Both the position numbers and the translations under genes were made by a program. From positions 1,203,001 to 1,267,000 of the forward strand of contig NZ_CP040021.1 of the NCBI RefSeq assembly GCF_005280275.1: a DNA stretch of 64,000 nt. The letters run 5' to 3'. Positions 1 to 9,331 of the stretch are shown piece after piece. Each line of letters opens with the position of its first letter. Position 1 is the first letter of the stretch. Source of the stretch: Salinivibrio kushneri (GTDB lineage: Bacteria > Pseudomonadota > Gammaproteobacteria > Enterobacterales > Vibrionaceae). The notes under the pieces were generated by a model, which worked only from the letters and a program-made list of their open reading frames with translations, was not told the DNA's origin and did not search any database.

Positions 1-671
1 TGGGACAACGCTATATCCCCTTCAGCATGGCCATAGGTATCATTAATCGCTTTAAAGTTATTTAAATCCAAAAACGCCAATGAATAGGGGGCATTAATCG
101 ACTGGCAATGCTGCACTGCTCGGCTCGCCAGTTGCATAAAACCGCGTCGATTAGAGATACCGGTAAGACTATCGGTATAGGCTGTCTGAGCCGATGACAA
201 CTCGCTTTCCGCCAGTAGCGCCAGATCGTTTAAAAAGCGCAAGTCTTCTTGGCTAAAGCGCCTAGGTTGAGTATCAATGACACACAGTGTGCCGACATTG
301 GTGCCATCACTGAGAGAAAGCGGATGTCCCGCATAAAAGCGAATATGTGGATCGCCCGCAACGAGGGGATTATCGGCGAAACGTGGATCGAGGCTGGCGT
401 CTTTCACCACAAAGGGTTGATCCCCCAAAATGGCATGGCCGCAAAAAGAAATATCGCGGGAGGTTTCGCGCACAGTCAGGCCAAAACAGGATTTAAACCA
501 CTGACGATCGTTGTCGATTAAACTCACGAGGGCGATCGGGACGTTGAATAAACGTTTCGCTAAACGTGTGATGCGGTCAAAACGCTCTTCGTCTTCGCTA
601 TCGAGCAGGCCTGTTTCTTCCAGCCTTTTTAAACGTTGCTTTTCATCTTGTGGTTTAATGGGACTGAGCAT
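1..671 (-). CDS. GAF-GGDEF diguanylate cyclase (3' end outside window)
   Basis: Reading the minus strand from an ATG at 671, preceded by an AGGAG ribosome site, gives an open frame that runs off the left edge after about 223 codons. Residues about 20-155 look like a GAF domain (FNVPIALVSLID, then a DISFCGHAI stretch typical of GAF modules fused to GGDEF). The frame then enters a GGDEF domain (YTDSLTGISNRRGF, then FLDLNNFKAINDTYGH). The signature GGDEF loop lies beyond the edge, so catalytic competence cannot be judged. The family makes cyclic di-GMP from two GTP, with the GAF domain acting as a sensor. The gene is independent of rlmI, which lies downstream of its start on the same strand. Confidence 0.9.
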   Translation of the reverse strand, partial: MLSPIKPQDEKQRLKRLEETGLLDSEDEERFDRITRLAKRLFNVPIALVSLIDNDRQWFKSCFGLTVRETSRDISFCGHAILGDQPFVVKDASLDPRFADNPLVAGDPHIRFYAGHPLSLSDGTNVGTLCVIDTQPRRFSQEDLRFLNDLALLAESELSSAQTAYTDSLTGISNRRGFMQLASRAVQHCQSINAPYSLAFLDLNNFKAINDTYGHAEGDIALS

Positions 672-802
672 TCACACACTCCTGTTGCTCGCTCTACAAA
701 TGCTGACTCTCTAAATACAGTAGAGGGGCTAGACAAAAGTGTCTAGGGCAGAAGACGACATAAGTCGCCTACTACCACAAAATGTGCGATACCGCTTGCG
801 GC

Positions 803-1990
803 TTATTGCACCAGACAAGCAAAGCCTTTCAGATAAAACCCTTCTGGGTAGGCACTGTGAGTGGGGTGGTCGGCAGCTTGTGTAAAGCGCTCGATAAATT
901 GTACGTTTTTACCCGCATCCAAGGCGGCATCTGCCAGTATCTTTTGGAACAGGCCCGTATCCATTAAGCCCGAGCAAGAGTAGCTGAGCAGCACACCGCC
1001 TGGATTCAGCAGCTGCATGGCGAGCATGTTAATATCTTTGTAACCACGGCATGCACCGTTCAGTTGGGATTTCGACTCGGCAAACTTCGGTGGGTCCATC
1101 ACAATCACATCAAAGCGTTCACCTTGTTCGCGATAAGTGCGCAGCAGCTTGAACACATCGGCATTAATAAACTCAGCACGCGTGAGATCAAAGCCGTTTC
1201 GCGCCGCATTGGCTTTGGCTCTATCGAGCGCCGGCTGCGACACATCGACATTAGTGACGTGTTTGGCATTGCCTTTTTGCGCATACAAGCCAAAGCCGCC
1301 CGTATAGCAAAAGCAGTTTAAGACGCGTTTGCCATCCATGTATTTCACCGCTTGTTCGCGGCTATCACGTTGGTCGAGGTAAAAACCGGTTTTATGGCCG
1401 TTAGCAATATCGACCTCAATCGCCACGCCGTTTTCTTCTATGGTGACAGTGGCCGGCGGCTCCTCACCGTGTAACACTCCCACGCGAGGCTTGAGGCCTT
1501 CTTTCTTACGAATCGCCACATCCGAGCGCTCGTAAATATGGCAGTCAGGAAATTCGCTGCGTAGCGCGGTGACTAGGTTATCGCGTTGGGCATCCGCGCC
1601 GGCGCTGAGCAATTGGCACACCAAGTAGTTATCGTATTTATCCACGGTAATACCGGGCACACCGTCTGACTCAGCGGCCAAGAGGCGGTATCCGGTTAAG
1701 CCATCACGTTTAGCGAGCATGGTACGTAGCGATTTTGCCGCACGAATACGGGCAAGGAAAAAGTCACTGTCGATGGCGGTTTTTTCAAAGCACCACATGC
1801 GTACCCGAATTTGTGATTGCGGCGAAAATGCCCCCATGCCTAAAAACTCGCCTTGATAGTCACAAACCGTGACAGTGTCACCTAGTCCGGGCTTGCCTTC
1901 CACGCGGGTGATCCCGCGTGAGAAAATCCAAGGATGGCGGCGTTTGATGGATTTATCGCGGCCTTTGGCGAGATACACAGTGGCAGTCAT
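803..1990 (-). CDS. rlmI: 23S rRNA m5C1962 methyltransferase RlmI
   Basis: This 395-residue protein matches E. coli RlmI along its length. It has an N-terminal PUA domain ([18 protein letters not shown]), a linker with [10 protein letters not shown], the SAM-binding motif in [12 protein letters not shown] near residue 225, the VMDPPKF motif near 300, and a C-terminal SYSCSG segment. RlmI methylates C1962 of 23S rRNA. A longer frame begins at 2017, but the ATG at 1990 is chosen because it aligns with the family start and has AGGAA just upstream. The order rlmI-acyP-tusE-yccA is conserved in enteric bacteria and vibrios. Here a chemoreceptor is inserted between rlmI and acyP. Confidence 0.96.
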   Translation of the reverse strand: MTATVYLAKGRDKSIKRRHPWIFSRGITRVEGKPGLGDTVTVCDYQGEFLGMGAFSPQSQIRVRMWCFEKTAIDSDFFLARIRAAKSLRTMLAKRDGLTGYRLLAAESDGVPGITVDKYDNYLVCQLLSAGADAQRDNLVTALRSEFPDCHIYERSDVAIRKKEGLKPRVGVLHGEEPPATVTIEENGVAIEVDIANGHKTGFYLDQRDSREQAVKYMDGKRVLNCFCYTGGFGLYAQKGNAKHVTNVDVSQPALDRAKANAARNGFDLTRAEFINADVFKLLRTYREQGERFDVIVMDPPKFAESKSQLNGACRGYKDINMLAMQLLNPGGVLLSYSCSGLMDTGLFQKILADAALDAGKNVQFIERFTQAADHPTHSAYPEGFYLKGFACLVQ

Positions 1991-2115
1991 GATGGTTCCT
2001 AACAATGGGTGGTGCAAAACACGTCAAAATGCTGAGTGGGGCACCTGCATCATGACGTGACTTGCGGCTCAAGAAAAAAAGGGCGGGTATTGTCGAGCAA
2101 GGTGAGTGACATTGC

Positions 2116-2144
2116 AATAAAAACGCGCCCAGAGAAGGGCGCGT
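2116..2144 (-). terminator. Rho-independent terminator after the chemoreceptor gene
   Basis: ACGCGCCC and GGGCGCGT form an 8-bp stem with a 6-nt loop at 2123-2144. On the minus strand it is followed by a T-rich run, 30 nt past the stop of the methyl-accepting chemotaxis gene. Confidence 0.85.
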
Positions 2145-2176
2145 GATAACAAGCGTGAGGGGGGTAGACCAAGGAA

Positions 2177-3550
2177 TTAGGTGCGAAGCCCTGCCACTAA
2201 AGTTTTTAATTGATGCGCCTGTGCGCCCAGCTCGCTCACTTCAGTGGCGGAGTCACGCAGCATTTGGGCAACCTGGGTAGACTGGCTGCGTACTTGCTCC
2301 ACATCTTGCGAAATCGTACCCGCGACATTGCCTTGCTGTTCAGCAGCGGCAGCAATCTCGGTGCTGCGATCGGCAATGGTGCCACTGCGCTCAGCGATTT
2401 GGCTAATTTCGGTATCAATTTCCTGCACCGCCGCTTCACTGGACGACGCATTTTCAACCGTGCCTTCCATCACCCGGCGCAGCTCCGCGGTATGCGTTTG
2501 CAGTGACTCAATCATCGACTGAATATCTACCGTGGACTCTTGGGTGCGACTGGCCAGTGTGCGTACTTCATCGGCCACCACGGCAAAGCCGCGGCCTTGC
2601 TCACCGGCACGTGCCGCTTCAATTGCGGCGTTAAGGGCCAACAAGTTGGTTTGTTCACTGATGCCATTGATGGTGGTTACCACGGTGCCAATTTGCTCGG
2701 CGTTTTTGCTCAGCTCGCTGACTTTATCTGCCGCTTGGGCAATTTCAGCGGCAAGGCCGTTAATCGCGCTCATGGTTTGTTGAACTTGCTGACGCCCCTG
2801 GTTTGCCGCCTCGGTGGCCTCTTGCGTTTGGGTCGAGGTGTCCGTGGCATGGCTGGCTACTTCGCGAATCGAGCCGGCCATTTCTTCGGTGGAACTGGCC
2901 AGTGAATCAAGATACTGGCGCTGACTCTCACCCAAGGCTTCACTTTCATCGCTACGCTGCTGCAGACTGGAGGACAGACCATCCATCATTTCCGCGCTTT
3001 CCTGGATCGCCTTCACCAAGTTTTGCTCGCGCTCGAGCACTTTATCGATAGTAACGGCAATTTGGCTAAACTCATCACGAACAGGGATAAAGTTCATTCG
3101 GTAACTCAGTTCACCCTCTGCTAGCTTTAATAAAGCTTGGTTCATGGTGTACATCGCACCGCCAATAAAGGTCATGATGTAGTAAATCAGCACCGCAATC
3201 ACCAGAATCATACCAAGGAGCAGGCTCCAATCGGTGGCACTCATATGGCTAAACAGCGAGCCGTCGACTTGGTAGGCAAGCTCATTGCCATTAAACGTAA
3301 AACCGGTTTGCTGGTTATTGAGTAAGGTTTGCACCTCGCCTTTCGGGAGGTCGTATTTTTCAACCATGGCTTGAATGGCTTGACCTTCCGCTTCCATTTT
3401 GTGTGCCACACGGGTATCCGAAGCAGCATCCAAGGTAAGCGCAATCACAACCATTGCGAGCAAGGGGAGGAAAAAGATAAGGTAAAATTTTTCTTGTAGC
3501 CGAAGGTGGATAAAGTATTTATCAATCCATCGAAACGCAACTTCTTTCAT
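2177..3550 (-). CDS. Methyl-accepting chemotaxis protein
   Basis: The 457-residue protein has a classic transmembrane chemoreceptor layout. A first membrane helix is near residues 22-40 ([17 protein letters not shown]), a short periplasmic segment of about 70 residues follows, and a second helix is near 110-128. A HAMP-like region to about 180 leads into a long coiled-coil signalling domain. The highly conserved hairpin tip is present ([18 protein letters not shown], then [10 protein letters not shown]). The tip binds CheA and CheW and controls flagellar rotation. The small periplasmic domain has no recognisable ligand family, so the stimulus is unknown. An AGGAT site precedes the ATG. A strong terminator follows the stop. 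Confidence 0.95.
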   Translation of the reverse strand: MKEVAFRWIDKYFIHLRLQEKFYLIFFLPLLAMVVIALTLDAASDTRVAHKMEAEGQAIQAMVEKYDLPKGEVQTLLNNQQTGFTFNGNELAYQVDGSLFSHMSATDWSLLLGMILVIAVLIYYIMTFIGGAMYTMNQALLKLAEGELSYRMNFIPVRDEFSQIAVTIDKVLEREQNLVKAIQESAEMMDGLSSSLQQRSDESEALGESQRQYLDSLASSTEEMAGSIREVASHATDTSTQTQEATEAANQGRQQVQQTMSAINGLAAEIAQAADKVSELSKNAEQIGTVVTTINGISEQTNLLALNAAIEAARAGEQGRGFAVVADEVRTLASRTQESTVDIQSMIESLQTHTAELRRVMEGTVENASSSEAAVQEIDTEISQIAERSGTIADRSTEIAAAAEQQGNVAGTISQDVEQVRSQSTQVAQMLRDSATEVSELGAQAHQLKTLVAGLRT

Positions 3551-3631
3551 GACGCCATCCTGTCAAACGACTTGTCTCATGTAGCGTTATACAGGTGTCG
3601 TTTTGCAATGGGAATATAGCAGAGGTGACAG

Positions 3632-3904
3632 ATGTCTCAAAAATGTGTCAAAGCCTATGTCACAGGTCACGTTCAGGGGGTTGGCTTTCGTTATCACACC
3701 GCCCATGAAGCGTTAAAGCTTTCATTGACCGGATACGCGAAAAATCTGCCGGATGGTCGCGTTGAGGTATTGGCCTGTGGCCGCGAGGAGTCAGTGGACG
3801 CGTTAATGACGTGGTTAGATAAAGGGCCACCGACAGCAGGCGTCGATCAAGTTGACAAAGAAGGAGCGGAATGGCGCGCCGTTGATGGGTTCGCCATCTT
3901 ATAG
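3632..3904 (+). CDS. acyP: Acylphosphatase
   Basis: The 90-residue protein matches small acylphosphatases in length and motifs. It has the phosphate-binding loop HVQGVGFRYHT, with the catalytic arginine in GFRY, and the conserved asparagine of GYAKNLPDGRVEV. The enzyme hydrolyses carboxyl-phosphate bonds such as that in acetyl phosphate. It is transcribed away from the chemoreceptor gene and converges on tusE. Its presence beside rlmI, tusE and yccA reproduces the order of E. coli yccW-yccX-yccK-yccA. Confidence 0.95.
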   Translation: MSQKCVKAYVTGHVQGVGFRYHTAHEALKLSLTGYAKNLPDGRVEVLACGREESVDALMTWLDKGPPTAGVDQVDKEGAEWRAVDGFAIL

Positions 3905-4015
3905 CGTCTTAATAACAGGTCTCAATAACATAGAGCCTAGTGCCAATCGTTACATGCGCCGCGAGGGTGTGGCGGCGCTTGATTTATCGGCCTCGAGACT
4001 TGTCGGCCTCGATCA

Positions 4016-4345
4016 CTAGAGGCATTTAGCGGGCTTGGGTAAGCCTGCCAGCTTGGTGGCCTGTTTGGCTGGGCCTTTCGGGAACAGCTTAAACAAGTAC
4101 TTGCTGTTGCCTTTTTCTGGGCCATATTCTTTTTCCATCGACTTAACCAACAAACGCACCGCCGGTGAGGTGTTGTACTCTTGATAAAAATGGCGGACAA
4201 AGTGAATCACTTCCCAGTGTGCCTCGGTCAGCGCAATGTTTTCTTGTTCGGCAAGCAGCGGCACTAGGGCTTCGTGCCAATCGTCCACATTTTTTAAAAA
4301 CCCTTGCGCATCCGTCGCAATGGTTTCACCTTCATACACCAGCAT
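4016..4345 (-). CDS. tusE: Sulfur relay protein TusE (DsrC family)
   Basis: The 109-residue protein has the same length as E. coli TusE and shares its signature segments: [16 protein letters not shown] at the start, [20 protein letters not shown] in the middle, and the C-terminal [19 protein letters not shown] with the penultimate cysteine (KCL). That cysteine accepts persulfide sulfur from TusBCD and passes it to MnmA for 2-thiolation of wobble uridine in tRNA. A longer frame extends upstream to 4489, but its extra N-terminus does not resemble the family and the ATG at 4345 fits. Confidence 0.97.
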   Translation of the reverse strand: MLVYEGETIATDAQGFLKNVDDWHEALVPLLAEQENIALTEAHWEVIHFVRHFYQEYNTSPAVRLLVKSMEKEYGPEKGNSKYLFKLFPKGPAKQATKLAGLPKPAKCL

Positions 4346-4517
4346 AGTCTTACCTTTGTTCGTCATCTGACCGGACGTTATCGCTTTGATTAAGGCTGCA
4401 AAGCATAGCGAGCAGGGAGGGCGAGTGCAACTGGCGTTCACCGTGCGGGATGTGGCGCGCCGCACTGAGTGGGTGCGCTTTGCAATCACACGCTTTTAGG
4501 GATAAAAAACGCAGCCA

Positions 4518-4542
4518 TAAAAAAAGCCGGCGCGTGCCGGCT
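4518..4542 (-). terminator. Rho-independent terminator downstream of yccA
   Basis: AGCCGGC and GCCGGCT form a 7-bp stem with a GCGT loop at 4525-4542. On the minus strand it is followed by seven T residues, about 30 nt past the yccA stop. Confidence 0.9.
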
Positions 4543-4574
4543 CTTTGTGTGTGCTACTGACTAAACCTTGGGGG

Positions 4575-5243
4575 TTAGTCGTCGTTCATAAAGCCAAGAA
4601 TGCTTAGCATGTGAACGAAGATGTTGAAGATGTTCAAATACAGCGACACGGTGGCGCGGATGTAGTTGGTCTCGCCGCCATTAATGATGTTGCTGGTGTC
4701 ATACAGAATAAAGGCTGAGAAAATCAGTACCGCGATAGTGCTGATTGCCAGACTCAGCGCTGGGATCTGCAAGAAGATGTTCGCGACCATTGCCACTAGA
4801 AGGGCAATCACACCGGCAACCAAGAAACCACCCATGAAAGAGAAATCTTTCTTAGAGGTAATGGCATATGCCGATAGGCCTAGGAACACCATACCTGTGG
4901 TGGCGAGCGCCTGCATCACAATCCCTGGGCCGCTAGATAGGCTCAAGTAGTAGGTCAGCGTTGGGCCTAAAGAGGCACCTAAAAGGCCGGTGAACACGAA
5001 GGTCCATACAATACCGGCAGAGGAGTTCATGGTGCGTGGTAGCACAAAGAACACGATCGCCAACGCACCTAGGGTCATACCTAGCGACATCATTGGGCCG
5101 ATGCCGACAGCGATAGCGATAAAGGCCGCGATAGCACTGGTGATCAGTGTCATCGATAGCAGTGCATACGTATTACGTAGCACTTTGTTTGTAGATAACG
5201 CACTCTGCTGTGACTGGCTGTGCGAAACGATACGATCGTTCAT
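4575..5243 (-). CDS. yccA: YccA, Bax inhibitor-1 family membrane protein
   Basis: This 222-residue protein has seven predicted hydrophobic helices beginning near residue 25 (NTYALLSMTLITSAIAAFIAI) and ends in the conserved segment NIFNIFVHMLSILGFMNDD. Length and both ends match YccA of enteric bacteria. YccA is an inner-membrane protein that binds the FtsH protease and modulates degradation of SecY. The gene lies downstream of its own promoter region and upstream of tusE, as in E. coli, with a strong terminator between the two genes. Confidence 0.93.
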   Translation of the reverse strand: MNDRIVSHSQSQQSALSTNKVLRNTYALLSMTLITSAIAAFIAIAVGIGPMMSLGMTLGALAIVFFVLPRTMNSSAGIVWTFVFTGLLGASLGPTLTYYLSLSSGPGIVMQALATTGMVFLGLSAYAITSKKDFSFMGGFLVAGVIALLVAMVANIFLQIPALSLAISTIAVLIFSAFILYDTSNIINGGETNYIRATVSLYLNIFNIFVHMLSILGFMNDD

Positions 5244-5450
5244 AACGTTCTCCCGGTTGGGTTAACAATCCATTTCTATATACGACAGTTATGTGGGCAG
5301 TCGTTCACTTTTTCAAGCCGCCCACGTCCTTAACCTAAACCACGACTGGCTTTTATAAAGTCAATAATACCTTATCCACGCCTAACACCGTTGCTGAAGT
5401 TGTAAAAGGATGTTAACCCAGCCCTTTAAGCGTGAACAAGGTAAACTTTG

Positions 5451-6728
5451 TTACATCAACCACTTCCACCAGACGAATACGGCCAAAAAGCCGAACAAAT
5501 ACACTAATCCGGTGATTGCCAATGCGCGCATCGCTTTGCTCATGGTCACTTCAGGCGGCAAGCGGTGTTTGGTCACCAAAATATAGTTGAGCAATGCAAA
5601 GAAAGGCGTGGTGACAAACGCGGCGACCATGGCGAAATCAAGCATGGTCAGCAGTGCGCCGGTCCAAAACGCCACAATCGCCAGTGCCAACACCGAGATC
5701 AGCATCATCCAGCCTTGTGCGATACCCGAGTGCGCCTCGGCTTCTGTTTGTTCACGCAACAAGCGTTGTGATTCAGATACCACGCGCGCATAGCCATCAA
5801 TCACGGTAATGGTGCTGCCGAAAATACAGAAAAAGGCCACCACCGCAATCAAATAGCGCGACCATTCACCAATGGTGGCGGCATACAGACCCACTAACTG
5901 ATGCGAAAAGCCAATACCTGATTGCTTTAACTCCACCCCGCTGCCATGCAGAAGCAAGGCACCGAGTGATAAGAACACAATCGCCAACAGCGCGGTACCG
6001 ATGTAACCGACGTTAAAATCAAACAGCGCCGCTTTGGCGTTAATCGGCTCAGATTGCGCTTTACGCTTGAGCCACACCGAGGTGATGCTAGAAATTTCAA
6101 TCGGAGCCGGCATCCAACCCATGGTCACCACAATAAAGCCGATGGCGGCGACAGACCAAATCGAGGGTGCATTGAAGTTGGGCTCAACCGCGACAGGATT
6201 CCCCACGGCAATTGTCACCGCCACCAAGGTGGCGCAAGTCAGCGTCGCCATGATCACTTTCGATAAGGTATCCAGCGCTTTGTAATGTCCCGCAATCAAG
6301 ATGACTAAGCAGGTAGCCACAATAATGCTCGAGAGCACCGTCAGTGAGAGATCAAACGGCACAAAATAGCTGAGCAAGCTGGCACTAAATAAGGTCAAGG
6401 CCGCGGTGTTAATCACCCCAGATACGGCACTCAGTGCGACAAACAGCCACAGGTAAGGGCGACCTAAACGCGCATAGCCCTCGACCAAGGTTTCACCGGT
6501 TCCCGCAGTATATTGTACGCCTGCTCGAAAAAAGGGGTATTTAAACAAGTTAACGAGCAGGATCAATGCCGCGAGCTGCCAGCCATAAATGGCTCCGGCT
6601 TTGGTTGAAGCAACAAGGTGAGAGCCGCCTACAGCTGCCGCGGCCATCATGATACCTGGCCCCAATGCGCGTAGACGTTGCATCACCGACAAGCTAGATC
6701 CTGCCTGATGCGAAGAGACGGTTTGCAT
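5451..6728 (-). CDS. Nramp-like transporter lacking the canonical metal-binding motifs
   Basis: This 425-residue membrane protein has about eleven hydrophobic segments and the overall pattern of the Nramp/MntH family (LGPGIMMAAAAVGGSHL at residues 22-38; GWMPAPIEISS in the sixth helix). Typical Nramp proteins have DPGN in helix 1 and MPH in helix 6, and these residues bind Mn2+ or Fe2+. Here the equivalent positions read VGGS and MPAP, so the metal-coordinating Asp, Asn and His are absent. It is therefore a divergent member whose substrate is uncertain. The start at 6728 is chosen over a longer frame because AAGGAAA lies directly upstream. Confidence 0.8.
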   Translation of the reverse strand: MQTVSSHQAGSSLSVMQRLRALGPGIMMAAAAVGGSHLVASTKAGAIYGWQLAALILLVNLFKYPFFRAGVQYTAGTGETLVEGYARLGRPYLWLFVALSAVSGVINTAALTLFSASLLSYFVPFDLSLTVLSSIIVATCLVILIAGHYKALDTLSKVIMATLTCATLVAVTIAVGNPVAVEPNFNAPSIWSVAAIGFIVVTMGWMPAPIEISSITSVWLKRKAQSEPINAKAALFDFNVGYIGTALLAIVFLSLGALLLHGSGVELKQSGIGFSHQLVGLYAATIGEWSRYLIAVVAFFCIFGSTITVIDGYARVVSESQRLLREQTEAEAHSGIAQGWMMLISVLALAIVAFWTGALLTMLDFAMVAAFVTTPFFALLNYILVTKHRLPPEVTMSKAMRALAITGLVYLFGFLAVFVWWKWLM

Positions 6729-7308
6729 GTGTGTTTCCTTTATTATGGTTGCGTTGTTGTGTTTGCTTTGTTTTATGTTTTTTAGCGCTATTGCTTTTGT
6801 TTTTGCCATTGAGGCTTATTTTTATCACTTTGCCTTCAATAATTTTGTCAATATCCACCCATGAATATCATATGAGCCAAACGTGTCAACTAATCTTGCC
6901 AAATTTGTTAAGCGTAGGCGTGATGCCGAGTGTGAATGATAGACACTGACAACGTGACACAAAAAGAGAGGGATAAACATCCGACCATTGTCTGAGGGAC
7001 AAGACAAAGCCAAAAGGGCCGTTTGCAATGGTCAACAACCACTCAATAAGTGTGATCGAGCGTCAAATTATGCTGGAAATGAGAGCTTAATCACAATAGA
7101 ATGCTCGCCCAACATGTGCTCTTTGCACAGCGATAGCCAAAGAGTGACTGTGTCGCGATTCGCGGCTGAAGAAAAAGCGTCCAAGGTCGGGCCCACCTTC
7201 ACCGAACCCGCGGTACGATGTAACGCATGATGGAACCTCTTGCCACCCCGGCAGCGTGTCGTACTCATCCGTACCGCAAGTGCAACACAACGGCAAGGTA
7301 ATCTATTT
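6729..7308. other. Divergent intergenic region, no gene seen
   Basis: These 580 bases separate the Nramp-like gene (minus) from the nucleoside transporter (plus). The frames inside are short, lack ribosome sites and resemble no family I know. The region should hold both promoters. The only pattern noted is a CRP-like half-palindrome, annotated separately. Confidence 0.6.
7051..7067 (+). promoter_or_regulatory. Possible CRP-like site upstream of the nucleoside transporter
   Basis: TGTGATCGAGCGTCAAA keeps a perfect left CRP half (TGTGA) but a weak right half (GTCAA rather than TCACA). Nucleoside transporters of the NupC type are commonly under CRP/CytR control, which makes the position about 240 nt before the start suggestive only. 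Confidence 0.25.
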
Positions 7309-8517
7309 ATGCAACTTCTCTATAGTGCGGCAGGTCTGGTCGCTCTGTTTCTGTGCGCGTGCGCATTTTCCACCAATCGCAAAGCTATCAACTGGCGAAC
7401 AGTGCTAGGCGCGTTTGGCTTGCAAGCTGGGTTTGCTGCCCTGGTGCTCTATATTCCCTTTGGTCAAGCCATGCTTGGGGCAATGAGTAATGGCGCGGCT
7501 AAACTACTCTCATTTGCCAACGAAGGCATCGAGTTTGTGTTTGGGCCACTGGCGAACGATGGGTTTGTTTTCGCTGTTAAAGTACTGCCGTTAATCATTT
7601 TTATCAGTGCGCTGATTTCTCTCCTTTATCATCTCGGCATTATGCAGTGGGTTATTAAATTGCTCGGTGGCGGCATACAGCGATTACTCGGCACCAGCCG
7701 CGCAGAATCCTTGGTCGCGACCAGCAACATCTTTCTTTCTCAGGGCGAATCTCCTTTGGTAGTTCGCCCTTTTCTTAGCAAAATGACCCGCTCTGAACTC
7801 TTCGCCGTAATGGTCGGCGGTATGGCCTCAGTGGCCGGCAGTGTGCTTGGCGGATATGCCGCCATGGGCGTGGATTTGAAATACCTGATTGCCGCGAGCT
7901 TTATGGCCGCGCCCGGTGGATTATTGATGGCCAAAATCATTGTCCCTGAGACGGAAACACCGGCTGAGCAAAACCAGGTGGAGATCAGCGATAGCGACCA
8001 AGCGAACGCGATTGATGCCTTGGCCAGTGGCGCGATGAACGGCATGAAAGTCGCGGTGGCCGTGGGCACTATGCTGGTGGCCTTTATCAGTGTGATTGCG
8101 ATGCTAAACGCCGGACTCGGGAGCATTGGCGAGCTGCTTGATTTAGAAGGCTTAAGCCTAGAAAGCCTGTTCGGCTATTTATTCTCACCCTTGGCATTGC
8201 TTACTGGGGTGCCGGTGCATGAAGTGTTTGCCGTTGGTAACCTATTAGGGCAGAAAATCGCACTCAATGAGTTTGTCGCCTTCTTATCCTTTGCCGATAT
8301 CAAAGCCAACTTGTCGGTGCAAAGCCAGGTGATAGTGACCTTTGCCTTGTGTGGCTTCGCCAACATTGGCTCAATTGCCATTCAACTTGGCTCGATTGGT
8401 GCCATGGTGCCCGAACGCCGCAAAGATGTGGCAAGCTTAGGCGTGCGCGCAGTGATTGCCGCCACCTTTGCCAACCTAATGAGTGCGGCACTGGCGGGTA
8501 TTTTTATCGCGCTATAA
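7309..8517 (+). CDS. Concentrative nucleoside transporter (NupC/CNT family)
   Basis: The 402-residue inner-membrane protein has the CNT family layout: an N-terminal helical part, the gate domain (LGTSRAESLVATSNIFLSQGESPLVVRPFL), then EVFAVGNLLGQKIALNEFVAF and the C-terminal ALCGFANIGSIAIQLGS. These carry the nucleoside- and sodium-contacting segments QGESP and NEF. It imports nucleosides with Na+ or H+. The start at 7309 has AAGGTAA upstream and fits the family, while the longer frame from 7240 adds a poorly hydrophobic leader. It is close in length to E. coli NupC (400 residues). Confidence 0.92.
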   Translation: MQLLYSAAGLVALFLCACAFSTNRKAINWRTVLGAFGLQAGFAALVLYIPFGQAMLGAMSNGAAKLLSFANEGIEFVFGPLANDGFVFAVKVLPLIIFISALISLLYHLGIMQWVIKLLGGGIQRLLGTSRAESLVATSNIFLSQGESPLVVRPFLSKMTRSELFAVMVGGMASVAGSVLGGYAAMGVDLKYLIAASFMAAPGGLLMAKIIVPETETPAEQNQVEISDSDQANAIDALASGAMNGMKVAVAVGTMLVAFISVIAMLNAGLGSIGELLDLEGLSLESLFGYLFSPLALLTGVPVHEVFAVGNLLGQKIALNEFVAFLSFADIKANLSVQSQVIVTFALCGFANIGSIAIQLGSIGAMVPERRKDVASLGVRAVIAATFANLMSAALAGIFIAL

Positions 8518-8698
8518 TTACTGCGCGGTAAAGAGACTCAGCTAACGTCTCTCAGTTAAAAGCAGGGCGGTTGGCGGCAAGCTAATCGCTTTTTGCTACC
8601 AATATCGCCAACCTGATCACGGCTTGAGCGAGCAGACAAAAAGCGGCAAATAAAGGGTTTACAAGCCACAGCGAACCCAATATTATACGCCGCGTTCC

Positions 8699-8789
8699 GG
8701 AGAGATGGCTGAGTGGTTGAAAGCACCGGTCTTGAAAACCGGCAAGGGTTAATAGCCCTTCTAGGGTTCAAATCCCTATCTCTCCGCCA
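8699..8789 (+). tRNA. tRNA-Ser (anticodon TGA)
   Basis: The 91-nt sequence folds as a class II tRNA. The acceptor GGAGAGA pairs with TCTCTCC, the anticodon stem CCGGT/ACCGG holds loop CTTGAAA with anticodon TGA at 8733-8735, a long variable arm follows, then GGTTCAAATCC and an encoded CCA end. It is the last core feature before the cassette array. Confidence 0.97.
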
Positions 8790-8798
8790 CATACCGAA

Positions 8799-8826
8799 AA
8801 GCCGCTGCCCAGTCAGCGGCTTTTTT
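8799..8826 (+). terminator. Terminator of tRNA-Ser
   Basis: AAGCCGCTG and CAGCGGCTT form a 9-bp stem with a 6-nt loop at 8799-8822, followed by TTTTTT, 10 nt after the tRNA 3' end. Confidence 0.92.
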
Positions 8827-8829
8827 GCA

Positions 8830-9233
8830 TTTATGCCTCCAAAACCTCCCAAACCCTGACCGCGCCAACATTTTAGACCCCTTTGCCTAAACACACTGCC
8901 CAGCATCTGATAACCTAGCGCGCAAAAATCGCTCTGTAAGGCCTTTTGGACGCCGCGAACCAGAGGGCGGTAGCGTGGGTGTTGAAGCGCACTCCATTAA
9001 ACTGCCAAGCTGTATATTTACACAGCTTATCGGCGAGGGAAGCCAGATCGTGTGCACGATTATTCGAAACGCATTCACATTATCACCAAACGAAAAAATA
9101 GAAATGCTATTTAATCAATGGGTTACATTTTACTGCTTGGGGATAATGTGAACGCGTGAGCCGGGATAGGCGGCATGCTCACTTTCGCAGGCGAGATGAT
9201 TGCTTAAAGCATTGAAAATGATTTTAATAACAG
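8830..9233. other. Non-coding boundary between tRNA-Ser and the cassette array
   Basis: No convincing gene is visible. A + strand frame of about 80 codons (8890-9151, ending TGA) contains no good start or ribosome site and resembles no family I recognise. It may be the 3' remnant of a gene. A small hairpin AAGCTGT...ACAGCTT is at about 9008-9029. No integron integrase and no clear attI is present. Confidence 0.5.
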
Positions 9234-9304
9234 TAGCTTAGACGACAAAAAGTGCGTACAACGGTTTTGACAAATCGAGCACGCGCACTAATACAATGTT
9301 AGCC
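9234..9304 (+). other. Probable degenerate attC site, left edge of cassette array
   Basis: GCTTAGAC at the left and GTTAGCC at 9298-9304 resemble the two ends of an attC site. Between them AAGTGCG and CGCGCACT can pair. It is weaker than the sites further right, and the left R box is not perfect. Confidence 0.5.
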
Positions 9305-9331
9305 AGTCGTCAGTAGTAACTAGAGGAAATA

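Noticed and set aside
729-746. Hairpin CTAGACA/TGTCTAG downstream of rlmI as a terminator
   Set aside because: No T-run on either strand and near-perfect symmetry. It may be a binding site, but there is not enough evidence for either.
4346-4489. N-terminal extension of TusE
   Set aside because: Extra residues are unlike the family. The 109-residue length from 4345 equals E. coli TusE.
8890-9151. Open frame of about 80 codons on the + strand between tRNA-Ser and the array
   Set aside because: No convincing start, no ribosome site and no recognisable domain. It is described as boundary sequence with a possible remnant.
8699-9304. A phage or genomic island integrated at tRNA-Ser
   Set aside because: No integrase and no visible repeat of the tRNA 3' end at the right side of the array. 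The neighbourhood may be coincidental.
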